Positions 24,435 to 34,300 of a DNA stretch of 34,578 bases are shown piece after piece. A program made the position numbers and the translations under genes. How positions within the stretch are numbered: the stretch's first letter is position 1; each line of letters begins with the position of its first letter. Where the stretch lies: the NCBI GenBank assembly GCA_018335935.1, contig JAGXRG010000036.1, forward strand, positions 1-34,578, written 5' to 3'. The notes below the pieces were generated by a model, which had not been told where the DNA came from, ran no database searches, and saw only the letters and a list, made by a program, of their open reading frames with translations. The DNA is from Chitinophagaceae bacterium (GTDB lineage: Bacteria; Bacteroidota; Bacteroidia; Chitinophagales; Chitinophagaceae).

Positions 24435-26609
24435 TTAAAGATTCTCCAAAATAAATTTTGTCATTTTTTTATACAAATGATAGCTTGTATTTCCTCCTCT
24501 AATACCATGATTTTTGTTTGGATAATACCCACTTTCAAAATCAACATTTTTCTTAATCATTTCATCTATCATCATTACACTATTTTGAAAATGCACATTA
24601 TCATCTGCAGTACCATGAATAATTAAATATTTACCTTTTATTTTATCTACATGATTAATAGGGGAGTTGTCATCATAACCTTTAGCATTTTCTTTTGGTG
24701 TACGCATGAATCTTTCAGTATAAATATTATCGTAATAACGCCAATTGGTTACAGGTGCCACAGCAATAGCAGCTTTAAAAATATCGGCACCTTTTGTAAT
24801 GGCCAAACTACTCATGAATCCACCATAACTCCAGCCCCAATGTCCAATTCTATTGCCATCAATAAAAGGTAAAGTAGCTAAATATTTTGCAACATCTATT
24901 TGATCTTGAATTTCGTGCTTACCCAATTCTAAATACGTTTTCTTTTTAAATTCTTCTCCTCTAAAACCTGTACCAGTATTATCAACACAAACTATCATAT
25001 ATCCTTGTTGTGAAAGGTAGTGGTGCCACATATTAATAGAACCCCAACTATTTGACACTTGCTGACTTCCAGGACCACCATAGTTACAGAACAATACAGG
25101 ATATTTTTTTGAGCTATCAAAGTCTTTTGGTTTTAATATCCAACTACACAATTCAGTACCAGTTGCATTTTTAAGCAAGGTAAATTCAGGAGTGCTTAAT
25201 TGATAAACATTAGAAATTAAGTTATTGAGCTTAGCATTGTCTTTTAAAATTTTTCCTGTATAATTTTTGTTTTGTAAGGCTGCTGTTGTTTGATTTAAAC
25301 TTATAATATTAGGTGTAGTTGCAGTAGAGAAATAGTCGACATAATAACTGAAATTACTATTAAATGTTAGTCGATGTGTGCCAACTTTATTTGATAATGG
25401 AATTTGTTGATTAGATTTAAGATCATAGCAATAAGGCATTCTGTTTCTAACCTGATCTGCTAATGAATAAAAAACTTTACCATTGTCTTCATCTACACCA
25501 TAAAACTCTGCAAGTTCAGAAGTTGGTTTAATTAATTGCTGACTGGTTTTGGTTTTAATATTTCCTAAATACAAACTATTCATACCCTCTTTTTCAGAGC
25601 TAAATAAAAATGTATTACCATCTTTAAAAAAGTGCATATCATCAGTAATGTCTACATAGTATTTATTTTTCTCTTCATAAAAAACAGAAGATTTACCAGT
25701 ATTTGCATCTGTACTTAATAGCTTTAAATGATTTTGTAATCTATTTAACCAATAAACACAAAGCTTGTTATCAGTTGCCATCCATTTTATTCTGGGAATA
25801 TAAATATCAGTTTCAGTGCCAATATCTGCTTTTGCAGATTTACTATTTGCTGTGTTATAAATATGAATAGAAATAGTTGAGTTAGCATCTCCTGCTTTTG
25901 GATATTTATAACTGTATTGAGTAGGATATAAGCTGTCGAAAATTGTGAATGCAAATTCAGGAACCTTGGTTTCGTTGAACTTATAATAAGCTAAATATTT
26001 GCCATCATTACTCCAAGAAAAAGCTTTTGAAAAACTAAATTCTTCTTCATAAACCCAATCGCAATTTCCATTAATAATTTTATTCCACTTACCATCAGTT
26101 GTTATGGCTGTTGTTTTATTAGTTTTCAAATTTTTAATAAAGAGATTATTATTTTTTACAAAAGCAACTTGTGTAGCATCTGGTGATAAGCTTGCATGTA
26201 AAATTTTATCTGAATCAATAAGCTGTGTTGTTTTTGATTTTAAATCGAACACATAAACTTTGGCTTTACTGCTTCTTCTATATATACTTTCTCTATTGGT
26301 GAATATGAGAATTTTTTTCTCATCATTGCTCCATTCAATATCATCCAAACTTAATTGTTTTCCATCTTGAGTTTTCACATCAGATTTATTGATAATTGTT
26401 GAAACCTTTTCTCCAGTTTCAAAACTTTTTTTAACTATACTTCCTTCTTCATTTTCAAAATAAAAATTGCCATCCTTCATGCTATTGAATCCTTGAATAA
26501 ATTCAGAACGAAAAGTCCCTTTTTTGTATATGTCTTCAAGGGTTATTTTTTTAATTTGAGCGTTTGTGATTAACGGAAAAAATAGAACTAAAACAAAAAG
26601 CTTTTTCAT
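24435..26609 (-). CDS. Dipeptidyl peptidase IV-type S9 peptidase
   Basis: This 724-residue protein has a signal peptide (MKKLFVLVLFFPLITNAQ). The beta-propeller (DPP IV N-terminal) domain spans about residues 80-440; SFSKAFSWSNDGKYLAYYKF, preceded by VYEEE, forms the N-terminus-binding Glu pair region of DPP IV. The alpha/beta-hydrolase domain follows with the Ser nucleophile (GHWGWSYGGFMSS, near residue 594), the Asp (HGTADDNVHFQN, near 668) and the His (YPNKNHGIRGG, near 700). DPP IV removes dipeptides ending in Pro or Ala from peptide N-termini; in Bacteroidota it acts in the periplasm. I chose the ATG at 26609 because it begins the signal peptide; the frame is open to 26642. Confidence 0.92.
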   Translation of the reverse strand: MKKLFVLVLFFPLITNAQIKKITLEDIYKKGTFRSEFIQGFNSMKDGNFYFENEEGSIVKKSFETGEKVSTIINKSDVKTQDGKQLSLDDIEWSNDEKKILIFTNRESIYRRSSKAKVYVFDLKSKTTQLIDSDKILHASLSPDATQVAFVKNNNLFIKNLKTNKTTAITTDGKWNKIINGNCDWVYEEEFSFSKAFSWSNDGKYLAYYKFNETKVPEFAFTIFDSLYPTQYSYKYPKAGDANSTISIHIYNTANSKSAKADIGTETDIYIPRIKWMATDNKLCVYWLNRLQNHLKLLSTDANTGKSSVFYEEKNKYYVDITDDMHFFKDGNTFLFSSEKEGMNSLYLGNIKTKTSQQLIKPTSELAEFYGVDEDNGKVFYSLADQVRNRMPYCYDLKSNQQIPLSNKVGTHRLTFNSNFSYYVDYFSTATTPNIISLNQTTAALQNKNYTGKILKDNAKLNNLISNVYQLSTPEFTLLKNATGTELCSWILKPKDFDSSKKYPVLFCNYGGPGSQQVSNSWGSINMWHHYLSQQGYMIVCVDNTGTGFRGEEFKKKTYLELGKHEIQDQIDVAKYLATLPFIDGNRIGHWGWSYGGFMSSLAITKGADIFKAAIAVAPVTNWRYYDNIYTERFMRTPKENAKGYDDNSPINHVDKIKGKYLIIHGTADDNVHFQNSVMMIDEMIKKNVDFESGYYPNKNHGIRGGNTSYHLYKKMTKFILENL

Positions 26610-26692
26610 TAATTTATATTTAAGTGGGTAAAAATAACGCATTTCGAATATGTTAATAAAATTTTGGATGAGCGTTGAAATTAATTATATTG

Positions 26693-26700
26693 TAATTTTG
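26693..26700 (+). promoter_or_regulatory. -7 promoter element of the pterin synthase-folE unit
   Basis: TAATTTTG matches TAnnTTTG exactly, 75 nt before the ATG at 26776. A GTTG at 26674-26677 lies 15 nt upstream, a bit close for a -33 element. Confidence 0.4.
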
Positions 26701-26775
26701 CTTCTACAAATTCAAACATAACTACAGTACTTGTGCAACACACTTTTGCTCAGTTTGTTTAGTTTAAAAAATTTA

Positions 26776-27186
26776 ATGAATAAAGTTTCAGTTTATAGAA
26801 AAGAGCATTTTAATGCTGCCCACAGATTATATAATACTGATTGGGATGTTGAAGCCAATAAAAAAATATTTGGCAAATGTGCTAATGAAAATTATCATGG
26901 TCATAATTATGAACTAATCATTAAAGTAACTGGAGCAATTGATCAAAAAACGGGCTTTGTTATTGATGTAAAAGAGCTAAGTGACTTAGCCAATGAATTT
27001 GTTATTAAAAAATTTGATCATAAAAATTTAAACTTAGATACTCAAGAATTTAAAAACTTAAATCCAACTGCAGAAAATATTGCTGTTGTAATTTATAATT
27101 TATTACGACCACACATTAAAGCAGAGCTAGAATTAAGAATTACTTTATTTGAAACCGATAGAAATTATGTCAAATACCCCGCATAA
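26776..27186 (+). CDS. 6-pyruvoyl-tetrahydropterin synthase/QueD family enzyme
   Basis: This 136-residue enzyme acts on 7,8-dihydroneopterin triphosphate made by FolE, giving 6-pyruvoyl- or 6-carboxytetrahydropterin. Zinc ligands are His16 (FNAAHRL), His41 and His43 (YHGHNY); Cys35 is the catalytic thiol, the Asp-His pair is in KKFDHKNLNLD, and the pterin-anchoring Glu is in LFETDRNYV. The spacing Cys-x5-HGH matches animal-type PTPS rather than the Cys-x3-HGH of classical QueD. Several other stretches (HGHNY, DHKNLNLD, PTAENIAV) also resemble the animal enzyme. I chose the ATG at 26776; the earlier TTG at 26731 adds 15 residues without similarity. The folE ATG lies inside its last codons. Its product may feed queuosine or a biopterin-like cofactor; which one is not clear. 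Confidence 0.9.
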   Translation: MNKVSVYRKEHFNAAHRLYNTDWDVEANKKIFGKCANENYHGHNYELIIKVTGAIDQKTGFVIDVKELSDLANEFVIKKFDHKNLNLDTQEFKNLNPTAENIAVVIYNLLRPHIKAELELRITLFETDRNYVKYPA

Positions 27187-27862
27187 AATTGAATTGAGTG
27201 ATATAGAAATAGATGAACAAGGTAATGACCATATCAGTTCATGTTACAACACCCCCTTGCGTGAAAATGCTTTTGCCATTTCTGATGATGAAAAAATAAA
27301 AATTATTGCTCATCATTTTGAAGCCATCATGAATACCTTAGGATTAGACCTTACAGATGATAGTCTAAAAGGAACCCCTAAACGAGTAGCAAAAATGTAT
27401 GTAAAAGAAGTTTTTTCTGGTTTGCATCCAGATAAGAAACCTAAAGCTTCTATGTTTGAGAATAAGTACAAATACAAAGAAATGTTGGTTGAAAAAAACA
27501 TTTCGTTTTACAGTTACTGTGAGCATCATTTTGTACCAATTCATGGGGTTGCACATATTGCTTATATTAACAATGGGCAAAACATTGGTTTAAGTAAGTT
27601 AAACAGAATTGTTGAATATTTTGCTAAAAGACCTCAAGTTCAAGAAAGACTTACTATGCAAATAGGGAAGGAGTTAGAAAATTTATTAGGCACTGCTGAT
27701 GTAGCAGTTTTTATTGATGCTAAACATTTATGTATTGCTAGTAGGGGAGTTAAAGATGATCATTGTAGCACCATTACTAGTTATTATGGTGGAGCATTTA
27801 ATGAATCAGCAAAAAAAGAAGAGTTCTTAAAATATTTAGAAATTCAAACAGATAAAAAATAA
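27167..27862 (+). CDS. folE: GTP cyclohydrolase I
   Basis: FolE opens and rearranges GTP to 7,8-dihydroneopterin triphosphate, the first step of folate, biopterin and queuosine precursor synthesis. The protein has 231 residues from the ATG at 27167. Zinc ligands are in FYSYCEHHFVPIHG and HLCIASRGVKDD. Other family marks are GTPKRVAKMY, IGLSKLNRIVEYFAKRPQVQERLT and the ending TSYYGGAFNES. The N-terminal 55 residues are less conserved. The ATG lies 20 bp inside the upstream pterin synthase gene, in another frame, so the two genes are coupled. The stop abuts the stop of the convergent DUF721 gene at 27863. Confidence 0.96.
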   Translation: MSNTPHKIELSDIEIDEQGNDHISSCYNTPLRENAFAISDDEKIKIIAHHFEAIMNTLGLDLTDDSLKGTPKRVAKMYVKEVFSGLHPDKKPKASMFENKYKYKEMLVEKNISFYSYCEHHFVPIHGVAHIAYINNGQNIGLSKLNRIVEYFAKRPQVQERLTMQIGKELENLLGTADVAVFIDAKHLCIASRGVKDDHCSTITSYYGGAFNESAKKEEFLKYLEIQTDKK

Positions 27863-28144
27863 TTACTGAATAACTATATCAGTTACTACAGCTTCTCCAA
27901 ACTCTTCATTCAATCTTTGTTTAATAAGTTCTTTTTGAAAATGCAATTCATTTTTTAAAGCACCCACTGGTGTTGTAATAAAAAGTGTTTTATTAATAAT
28001 TTGAATTTTAGAAGTGTATTTAGCCACAGTTTTACCCATTATTTTTTCCCAAACTTCTTCAATAGCAGCAGCCCTTAAGCCATTTTTTAAACGACTTTTA
28101 TTTACCAATTGTTGAAGGGCTTCACCTAATGAAATAAATGCCAT
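27863..28144 (-). CDS. DUF721 (DciA-like) family protein
   Basis: This 93-residue protein fits the DUF721 family: the first part SLGEALQQLVNKSRLKNGL, the central EEVWEKIMGKTVAKYTSKI and LFITTPVGALKNELHFQKELI, and a final VVTDIVIQ. DciA, a member of this family, loads the replicative helicase DnaB in many bacteria without DnaC; the small Bacteroidota forms are only related to it, so the role is a guess. It starts 8 bp after the glmS stop and is probably cotranscribed with glmS. Confidence 0.82.
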   Translation of the reverse strand: MAFISLGEALQQLVNKSRLKNGLRAAAIEEVWEKIMGKTVAKYTSKIQIINKTLFITTPVGALKNELHFQKELIKQRLNEEFGEAVVTDIVIQ

Positions 28145-28152
28145 AATTATTT

Positions 28153-29988
28153 TTATTCTACTGTTACACTTTTTGCCAAATTTCTTGGCATATCTACATT
28201 ATATCCTTTTTTAACACCTACATAGTAACTTAATAATTGCAAAGGAATAACACTTAATAATGGTGCTAAAATTTCATCTGTTTCAGGAACAAACATGGTA
28301 TCATTTGAAAGACTAGGAATAATTTGATCTCCTTCAGTAGCAACAGAAATAATCATGCCTTTTCTTGCTTTTATTTCTTGTACATTGCTAACAATTTTTT
28401 CGTAATAACTATCTTTAGTTGCAACAAATAATACAGGCAATTCTTCTGTTACTAATGCTATTGGGCCATGTTTCATTTCTGCAGCAGGATAGCCCTCTGC
28501 ATGTATATAACTAATTTCTTTAAGCTTTAAAGCTCCTTCTAATGCAATTGGGAAGTTATAACCTCTTCCTAAAAATAATGCATTAGTAGCATTCATATAT
28601 TTTTCTGCTATAACTTGTATATGTGTGGTATCTTTTAATATGTCTTGAACTTTTTCTGGAATGGCTTCTAATTCTTTCATTAAATGAATAAATCTTTCGT
28701 TACTAATTGTTCCTTTGGCTTGAGCAATTCTTAAAGCCATCATACTTAATACTGCTAATTGACCAGTAAATGCTTTTGTACTTGCAACTCCAATTTCTGG
28801 TCCAGCATGTGTGTAAGCACCTGCATGACTAATTCGTGGAATACTGCTTCCCACAGCATTAACCACTCCAAAAATAAAAGCTCCTTTTTCTTTTGCACTT
28901 TCTAATGCAACCAAAGTGTCTGCAGTTTCACCACTTTGAGATATGGCTATTATTACATCTCCTTCATTAACTACAGGATTTCTATATCTAAATTCACTGG
29001 CATATTCTACTTCAACATTAATTCTACATAATTCTTCAAACATATATTCTGCTACTAAACCTGCATGCCAGCTTGTGCCACAAGCAACAATTACAATTCT
29101 TTTTGCAGAAGTGAGTTTTTCTAAATTATTATCAATACCACTCATTCTAATTTCACCAATTTGTGGTAACAATCTACCTCTTAAACAATCGAATATTGTA
29201 GAAGGTTGTTCGTGAATTTCTTTTAACATGAAATGATCGTAACCACCTTTTTCAATAGCAGCTAATTCCATGTCTAATTTTGTAATGAAAGGCGTTTGCT
29301 TTTCATTGCCTAAATTTTTAAGAATTAATTCATCGGCTTTAACAATAGCTATTTCATAATCATTTACATAAACCACTTCTTTGGTATACTCAATAATAGG
29401 AGTGGCATCACTTGCCAGAAAATGTTCTCCTTTACCAATACCAATTACTAATGGACTTCCCTTACGAGCTGCTATTATTGTTGAAGGATCATTTTTATCC
29501 ATCAATAAAATACAATATGCACCAACTATTCTTTTTAATGCTATTCTCAATGCTTCTTCAAGTGTGCATTTTTCATTGAGTTTAATATCTTGTATGAAAT
29601 TTAATAAAACTTCTGTGTCTGTATCGCTACTAAATGTATATCCTTTATTGCTTAATTCTTGCTTAATTGAAGCATAGTTTTCAATAATACCATTATGAAT
29701 TAAGGTTAGGTTACCATCATTACTTAAATGTGGATGGGCATTTCTATCACTTGGCTCGCCATGAGTTGCCCAACGTGTATGACCAATACCTATGTTGGCT
29801 TGCAATTCTTTTCCTAAAACACTTTCTTCTAAATCTGCAACTTTTCCTTTCTTTTTATAAAGCATTAAATCATCCTTTATTAAAGCAATACCAGCACTAT
29901 CGTAACCTCTATATTCTAATCTTTTCAGTCCTTTAATAATTACAGGAAAAGCTTCTTTTGGTCCAATATATCCAACAATACCACACAT
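28153..29988 (-). CDS. glmS: Glutamine--fructose-6-phosphate aminotransferase
   Basis: GlmS makes glucosamine 6-phosphate from fructose 6-phosphate and glutamine, the first step toward UDP-GlcNAc for peptidoglycan and lipopolysaccharide. The 611-residue length is typical. The N-terminal glutaminase domain starts with the catalytic Cys2 (MCGIVGYIG) and has GIGHTRWATHGEP. The two SIS domains have VACGTSWHAGLVAEYM and ISQSGETADTLVALESAK, then LGRGYNFPIALEGALKLKEI and AEGYPAAEMKHGPIALV; the C-terminus is PRNLAKSVTVE. There is no obvious glmS ribozyme or leader structure in the 69 bases before the divergent GNAT gene. The DUF721 gene follows 8 bp later. Confidence 0.97.
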   Translation of the reverse strand: MCGIVGYIGPKEAFPVIIKGLKRLEYRGYDSAGIALIKDDLMLYKKKGKVADLEESVLGKELQANIGIGHTRWATHGEPSDRNAHPHLSNDGNLTLIHNGIIENYASIKQELSNKGYTFSSDTDTEVLLNFIQDIKLNEKCTLEEALRIALKRIVGAYCILLMDKNDPSTIIAARKGSPLVIGIGKGEHFLASDATPIIEYTKEVVYVNDYEIAIVKADELILKNLGNEKQTPFITKLDMELAAIEKGGYDHFMLKEIHEQPSTIFDCLRGRLLPQIGEIRMSGIDNNLEKLTSAKRIVIVACGTSWHAGLVAEYMFEELCRINVEVEYASEFRYRNPVVNEGDVIIAISQSGETADTLVALESAKEKGAFIFGVVNAVGSSIPRISHAGAYTHAGPEIGVASTKAFTGQLAVLSMMALRIAQAKGTISNERFIHLMKELEAIPEKVQDILKDTTHIQVIAEKYMNATNALFLGRGYNFPIALEGALKLKEISYIHAEGYPAAEMKHGPIALVTEELPVLFVATKDSYYEKIVSNVQEIKARKGMIISVATEGDQIIPSLSNDTMFVPETDEILAPLLSVIPLQLLSYYVGVKKGYNVDMPRNLAKSVTVE

Positions 29989-30057
29989 AAATAATTATTT
30001 TTTATGCTGCAATATTATTTAATTTGGCTCATTATTATAGATATAAACTGTTAACAT

Positions 30058-30684
30058 ATGCAAAGGGCAGATTATTTTAGTAGTGATATTATTTTAGAAA
30101 ATGATTTTGTATTACTCAGACCATTATTAGAAACTGATTTCGAAAATCTTTTGCATTTTAGCATTAATGAACCCAATATTTGGAAATATTCTTTGGTAAG
30201 TGCTGATGGAGCTGAAAATTTGAAAAATTATTTAGAAATAGCTATTACAGCAAAACTTAATAAAACAGAATATCCATTTATAGTTTACGATAAAATAAAA
30301 AAGCAATATGCTGGTAGTACTAGATTTTATGATATAAATTTTCCTTTTGAAACTATTCAATTAGGATACACCTGGTATGGAAAAGATTTTCAAGGCACTT
30401 GGGTAAATAAAAATTGTAAATATTTATTATGCGAATTTGTTTTTGAAAAACTTAATTTTTTACGATTAGAACTTAGGGCCGATGCATTGAATGAAAAAAG
30501 TATTGCTGCTATGAAATCGATCGGTTGTACAGTTGAAGGAATTTTACGATCAAATATGCCAACTCGAAATGATTTAATTAGACGAGATAGTATAGTATTA
30601 AGTATTTTGAAAGACGAATGGTTTAATACTATTAAATTGCAGCTACTTACTCAACTTAAAAGATACAATACAAATATCTTATAA
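30058..30684 (+). CDS. GNAT family N-acetyltransferase (RimJ/RimL-like)
   Basis: This 208-residue protein has the RimJ/RimL-type acetyltransferase layout. It opens with the typical LENDFVLLRPLLETDFENLL; the middle is FIVYDKIKKQYAGSTRFYDI and QLGYTWYGKDFQGTWVNKNC; the acetyl-CoA region is FEKLNFLRLELRADALNEKS, then a segment with IGCTVEGILRSN. Such proteins move an acetyl group from acetyl-CoA to an amino group of a protein or small molecule, and the substrate is unknown. It is divergent from glmS, 69 bp apart, and stands alone. Confidence 0.9.
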   Translation: MQRADYFSSDIILENDFVLLRPLLETDFENLLHFSINEPNIWKYSLVSADGAENLKNYLEIAITAKLNKTEYPFIVYDKIKKQYAGSTRFYDINFPFETIQLGYTWYGKDFQGTWVNKNCKYLLCEFVFEKLNFLRLELRADALNEKSIAAMKSIGCTVEGILRSNMPTRNDLIRRDSIVLSILKDEWFNTIKLQLLTQLKRYNTNIL

Positions 30685-30802
30685 TTAATATTATGTTAAG
30701 TAGGATATTGTGAATATATTACTGCAACCTTCAACAACTAATTAACATTTGAACTATAAAACATAATTAAACTATTTTCGCTTCAACCCTAACGTTTATA
30801 TT

Positions 30803-31333
30803 ATGGCCATTTTAAAGTTTAGAGCATATTTAGAGGAAGATGATTCTGTGTATAGAGATATAGTGGTGAAGCATACGCATAATTTTTACGATTTATTTCT
30901 TCAAGTTGTAAAATCTTTTGAATTCGACAATAAACATCAAGCAACTTTTTATAGAAGTAATGATAAATGGCTTAGAGGTCGTGAAATTTCTATTGAAAAA
31001 TATGAAAAAGATTATGTTGTAGATCCTTTAATCATGGCCGAAACTCAAATTGGTTCAGAAATTAAGGATACCAACCAACGATTTATTTTAGAATACGACT
31101 TTGCAAAACAATGGACTTTCTTAATTGAGCTAATTAATATCAATAAGGAAGAAGATCCTAGAATAAGCTACCCTTCTATTACACGAACTGAAGGAATTGG
31201 TCCTACTCAATATGGAGCAAAAAGCATTTTGGGAGATCGTTTTGCCGATATTGAAGAAAAATACGATTTAAAAGAAACATTAGATGGATTTGGCGAAGAA
31301 GGCGAAGTTTCTCCAGAACCTACTGATGATTAG
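30803..31333 (+). CDS. Plasmid pRiA4b ORF-3-like family protein
   Basis: This 176-residue protein has the PRiA4_ORF3 pattern: LKFRAYLEEDDSVYRDIVV at the start, HNFYDLFLQVVKSFEFDNKH, then ATFYRSNDKWLRGREIS, and FILEYDFAKQWTFLIELINI in the middle, with YPSITRTEGIGPTQYG. The last 20 residues are acidic. The family is named from a plasmid and is sometimes called an IS1096 passenger, but in Bacteroidota it is an ordinary chromosomal gene of unknown function. Its stop overlaps the stop of the convergent subtilase by 4 bp. Confidence 0.85.
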   Translation: MAILKFRAYLEEDDSVYRDIVVKHTHNFYDLFLQVVKSFEFDNKHQATFYRSNDKWLRGREISIEKYEKDYVVDPLIMAETQIGSEIKDTNQRFILEYDFAKQWTFLIELININKEEDPRISYPSITRTEGIGPTQYGAKSILGDRFADIEEKYDLKETLDGFGEEGEVSPEPTDD

Positions 31334-34300
31334 TTTAATTTGACTAATTTTTCCGTTATTTTACTTCCATTATAGATTAAATTAACAGTATAAATGCCTG
31401 GTTTTAAATTACTAGTGTTAATTACTTCATTTTTATTTACAAGTCCTTGAAATAGCTTTTGAAATACTTTTTTACCAATAGCATCGTAAATTATTATGGC
31501 TTCGAAATCTGAAGGATTGTTTAAATGTTGAACATTGATTTGATTATTAAATGGATTTGGATAAATAGCAAAACCTTTTGTTTTTGTATTTGGGGCTAAA
31601 TACATTGAATAGATATTAATGTTATCTAAGTAAAGATTATTGCCAAAATAATTCAAATTTCTAAACCTGAATTGAGTTTGATCTCCTATTTTAAATAATT
31701 GAGGTATGTAAATTGAATCAGATTTCCAATCAGCAGCATTAGGAAAAAACTCTTTATCGTAATTTGAGGTTTGGTTAATTGTTTGCAATTGTTTACCTCC
31801 TTTTTTCCAAAAAGTATTCCAAGTAATTCCACAATCTTTTGAGTAAGCAATTTCTAAACTATCGAATTGGTAATTCAAACTATCTGGATGTAATTTTGTT
31901 GCATGTGCATAATTGAATAAAAGAAATGCACTATCCATATTCCTATCAACAACAAATATGGGAGATATAAAATCATCTACTTCTCGTTTACCATTATATA
32001 AATAGTTTTTCAAAACAATTGATGAACTACTACCCTTGCTGCCATATAGATTGGTTTTGGTCCATGTAATAGCATCTTTTGGTTCTTGCAAAATGTACCA
32101 ATTTTTTGAAGGAAATAAGTTTTCTTCAAAACTTAAGTTCATGGGCATTTGTTCTTTTGATTTTACTAAAAAACTTTTCGATAAAGTATTATTTAAAATA
32201 AAGTCATCATTCTTACCATTGATTTGAAAAAGATTAATTTTTAATTCATGTAAACCTTTAGAAGTATTCAATGCATTTAATACAATAGTTTTAGTTTCAT
32301 CTTTTTTAATAATTCCATTCCACAAAAATGTATTTTGATTTACATTATCTATTGAAGTTTGAATTTGAAGTGAAGTAATATCTTGATTACCTATATTCTT
32401 TACTATTATTTCTGGAGAGAGGTTTTGTGTGCACAATGGAAGTTCTGGTTGATTAATACTAACTAAATCTGCATCAAGTAAAAATCGTTTGTTGAGGTTA
32501 ATATTATCAATAAAAATATTATTACCTTTTCCATTAATAGCTTTAAACGCAAACTGAATTTTCTCGGCATTTTTATAAGCACTTAAATCTATGGTTTGTT
32601 GTTTCCATTTATCCATTCCAAAAGGGTAAAATGCAGTATCGGCAGTACTTACAACTGTTGCTAAATTGCTACCACCCTTTTTCCATAAACTAGAAAATGT
32701 TACTCCACAGTCTGTAGAAATCAATAGTTCTAAACTATCTGCTATTGTATGGCCTGTATTTCTGAATTGATAAGCATACCAAAAACTAAATTGTAATGAG
32801 TCTGCATTTTGAATTTTAAATAATGGGCTTTTTAAATAATCTATTGCACCTAGTAAAGTATTGTATTGATAATTATACATACACATGCTGTATAAATCTC
32901 CAGCACCAGTATTTGCAGTATCTCCAGCTGTATGGTACCAACTTAAATCATTGTCTGGATTCATTACATTCCATGCTTGTGTTGGAAAGTATGGAGGGTA
33001 ATTAAAATTTTCAGTAATGGCTCCACTCCCATTAATTGTTATGTAATCAACAATTTCGGAAGTTCTACTTAATGAATATTGTTGTGTGTTTGATTTACTC
33101 CAGATTTTAAAAAAATGTAAACTATCATCGTTTTTATTAAAAATAAAATTGTTCGATTTGCCATTATAAATCACTTTGCCATTTCCAATTTTATCGTTAA
33201 GCTGATACATTACCCCATTAATAGGTGATGCAATATCATTAACATTACTATAAGCAATTATTACAGAATCATTATTCGAATTCAGTTTCCAGTTTAATTG
33301 AATTGTGTTGCATTGATTACTTGCTTTAAAAGAATCGGGACTAGCTGTTATGTATAAATTTTTATAATCATTTGCTTTTTGAACTGCTTTAAAAGCATTC
33401 AATCTACCAGAACCCAATAACCCTTTAAAGTTTGTATTTAAAGAATCAATATTATCGGTTGTTGAAAGAATAATTTCTCTTACATCACTTGCAGAAGCTT
33501 TACCTGATAACATAGAAGCCACTAAACCTGCAACACCTGCAACATGTGGACTAGCCATTGATGTTCCATGATCTCCTGCATAACCATCATTCACAGTTGT
33601 ACTCAACACTTGAGAAGAAACCCCATTACTATAATCACCACCAGGAGCAGAAATATCTACCCATGAACCAAAAGTAGAATAGTTTGCTTTCTCATCTCTA
33701 TTATTAGTTGCCGCAACATTTATAACTCTTTCGTAAGAAGAAGGGTAGTAAGCATATTGTCTACTAACATTACCAGCAGCAAAAATTACTAATCCTCCAT
33801 TTAATGCAGCTCCTCCTCCATTATCAATAAAATAATCTATAGCTTCAAGTACAGAAATCTCATATACATTGGGTGCATTATAAGCCCAACTATTATTACT
33901 TATTGCTGCTCCATGATCAGCAGCATAAACAAAACCATCAGCCAGTCCCCCACTTCTATTGCCTTTAAAAATTTGAATACTCATTAATCGAATACCAGAA
34001 TTTGTATTTCCATTACCACCTGCAATTCCACCTACACCAACTCCATTATTATTAACTGCAGCAATAGTTCCTGCAACATGAGTTCCATGATATCCGGGAG
34101 AAATAGTATCATTATTATCTATAAAGTTGAAACCTTTGTTTATTGCTATATTTTGAGATAAGTCGGGATGGTTCAATTGAATTCCCATATCATGTACAGA
34201 AACAATTACACTAGGTTTCCCTGTTTCAATATCCCATGCCTCATTTAATTTAATATCTTTTCCAATTTTCCCATTAGCTTGACCTGTATTGTAATAATGC

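Noticed and set aside
28943..29936. Plus-strand open frames antisense to glmS
   Set aside because: They have no domain pattern, and the glmS frame is full-length and strongly conserved; these are shadows.
9989..30050. glmS ribozyme or riboswitch upstream of glmS
   Set aside because: Only 69 bases separate glmS from the divergent gene, far too short, and no matching structure is visible.
30803..31333. Trace of an insertion sequence, because the family is sometimes called an IS1096 passenger
   Set aside because: No transposase, inverted repeats or target duplication nearby; in Bacteroidota this family is an ordinary chromosomal gene.
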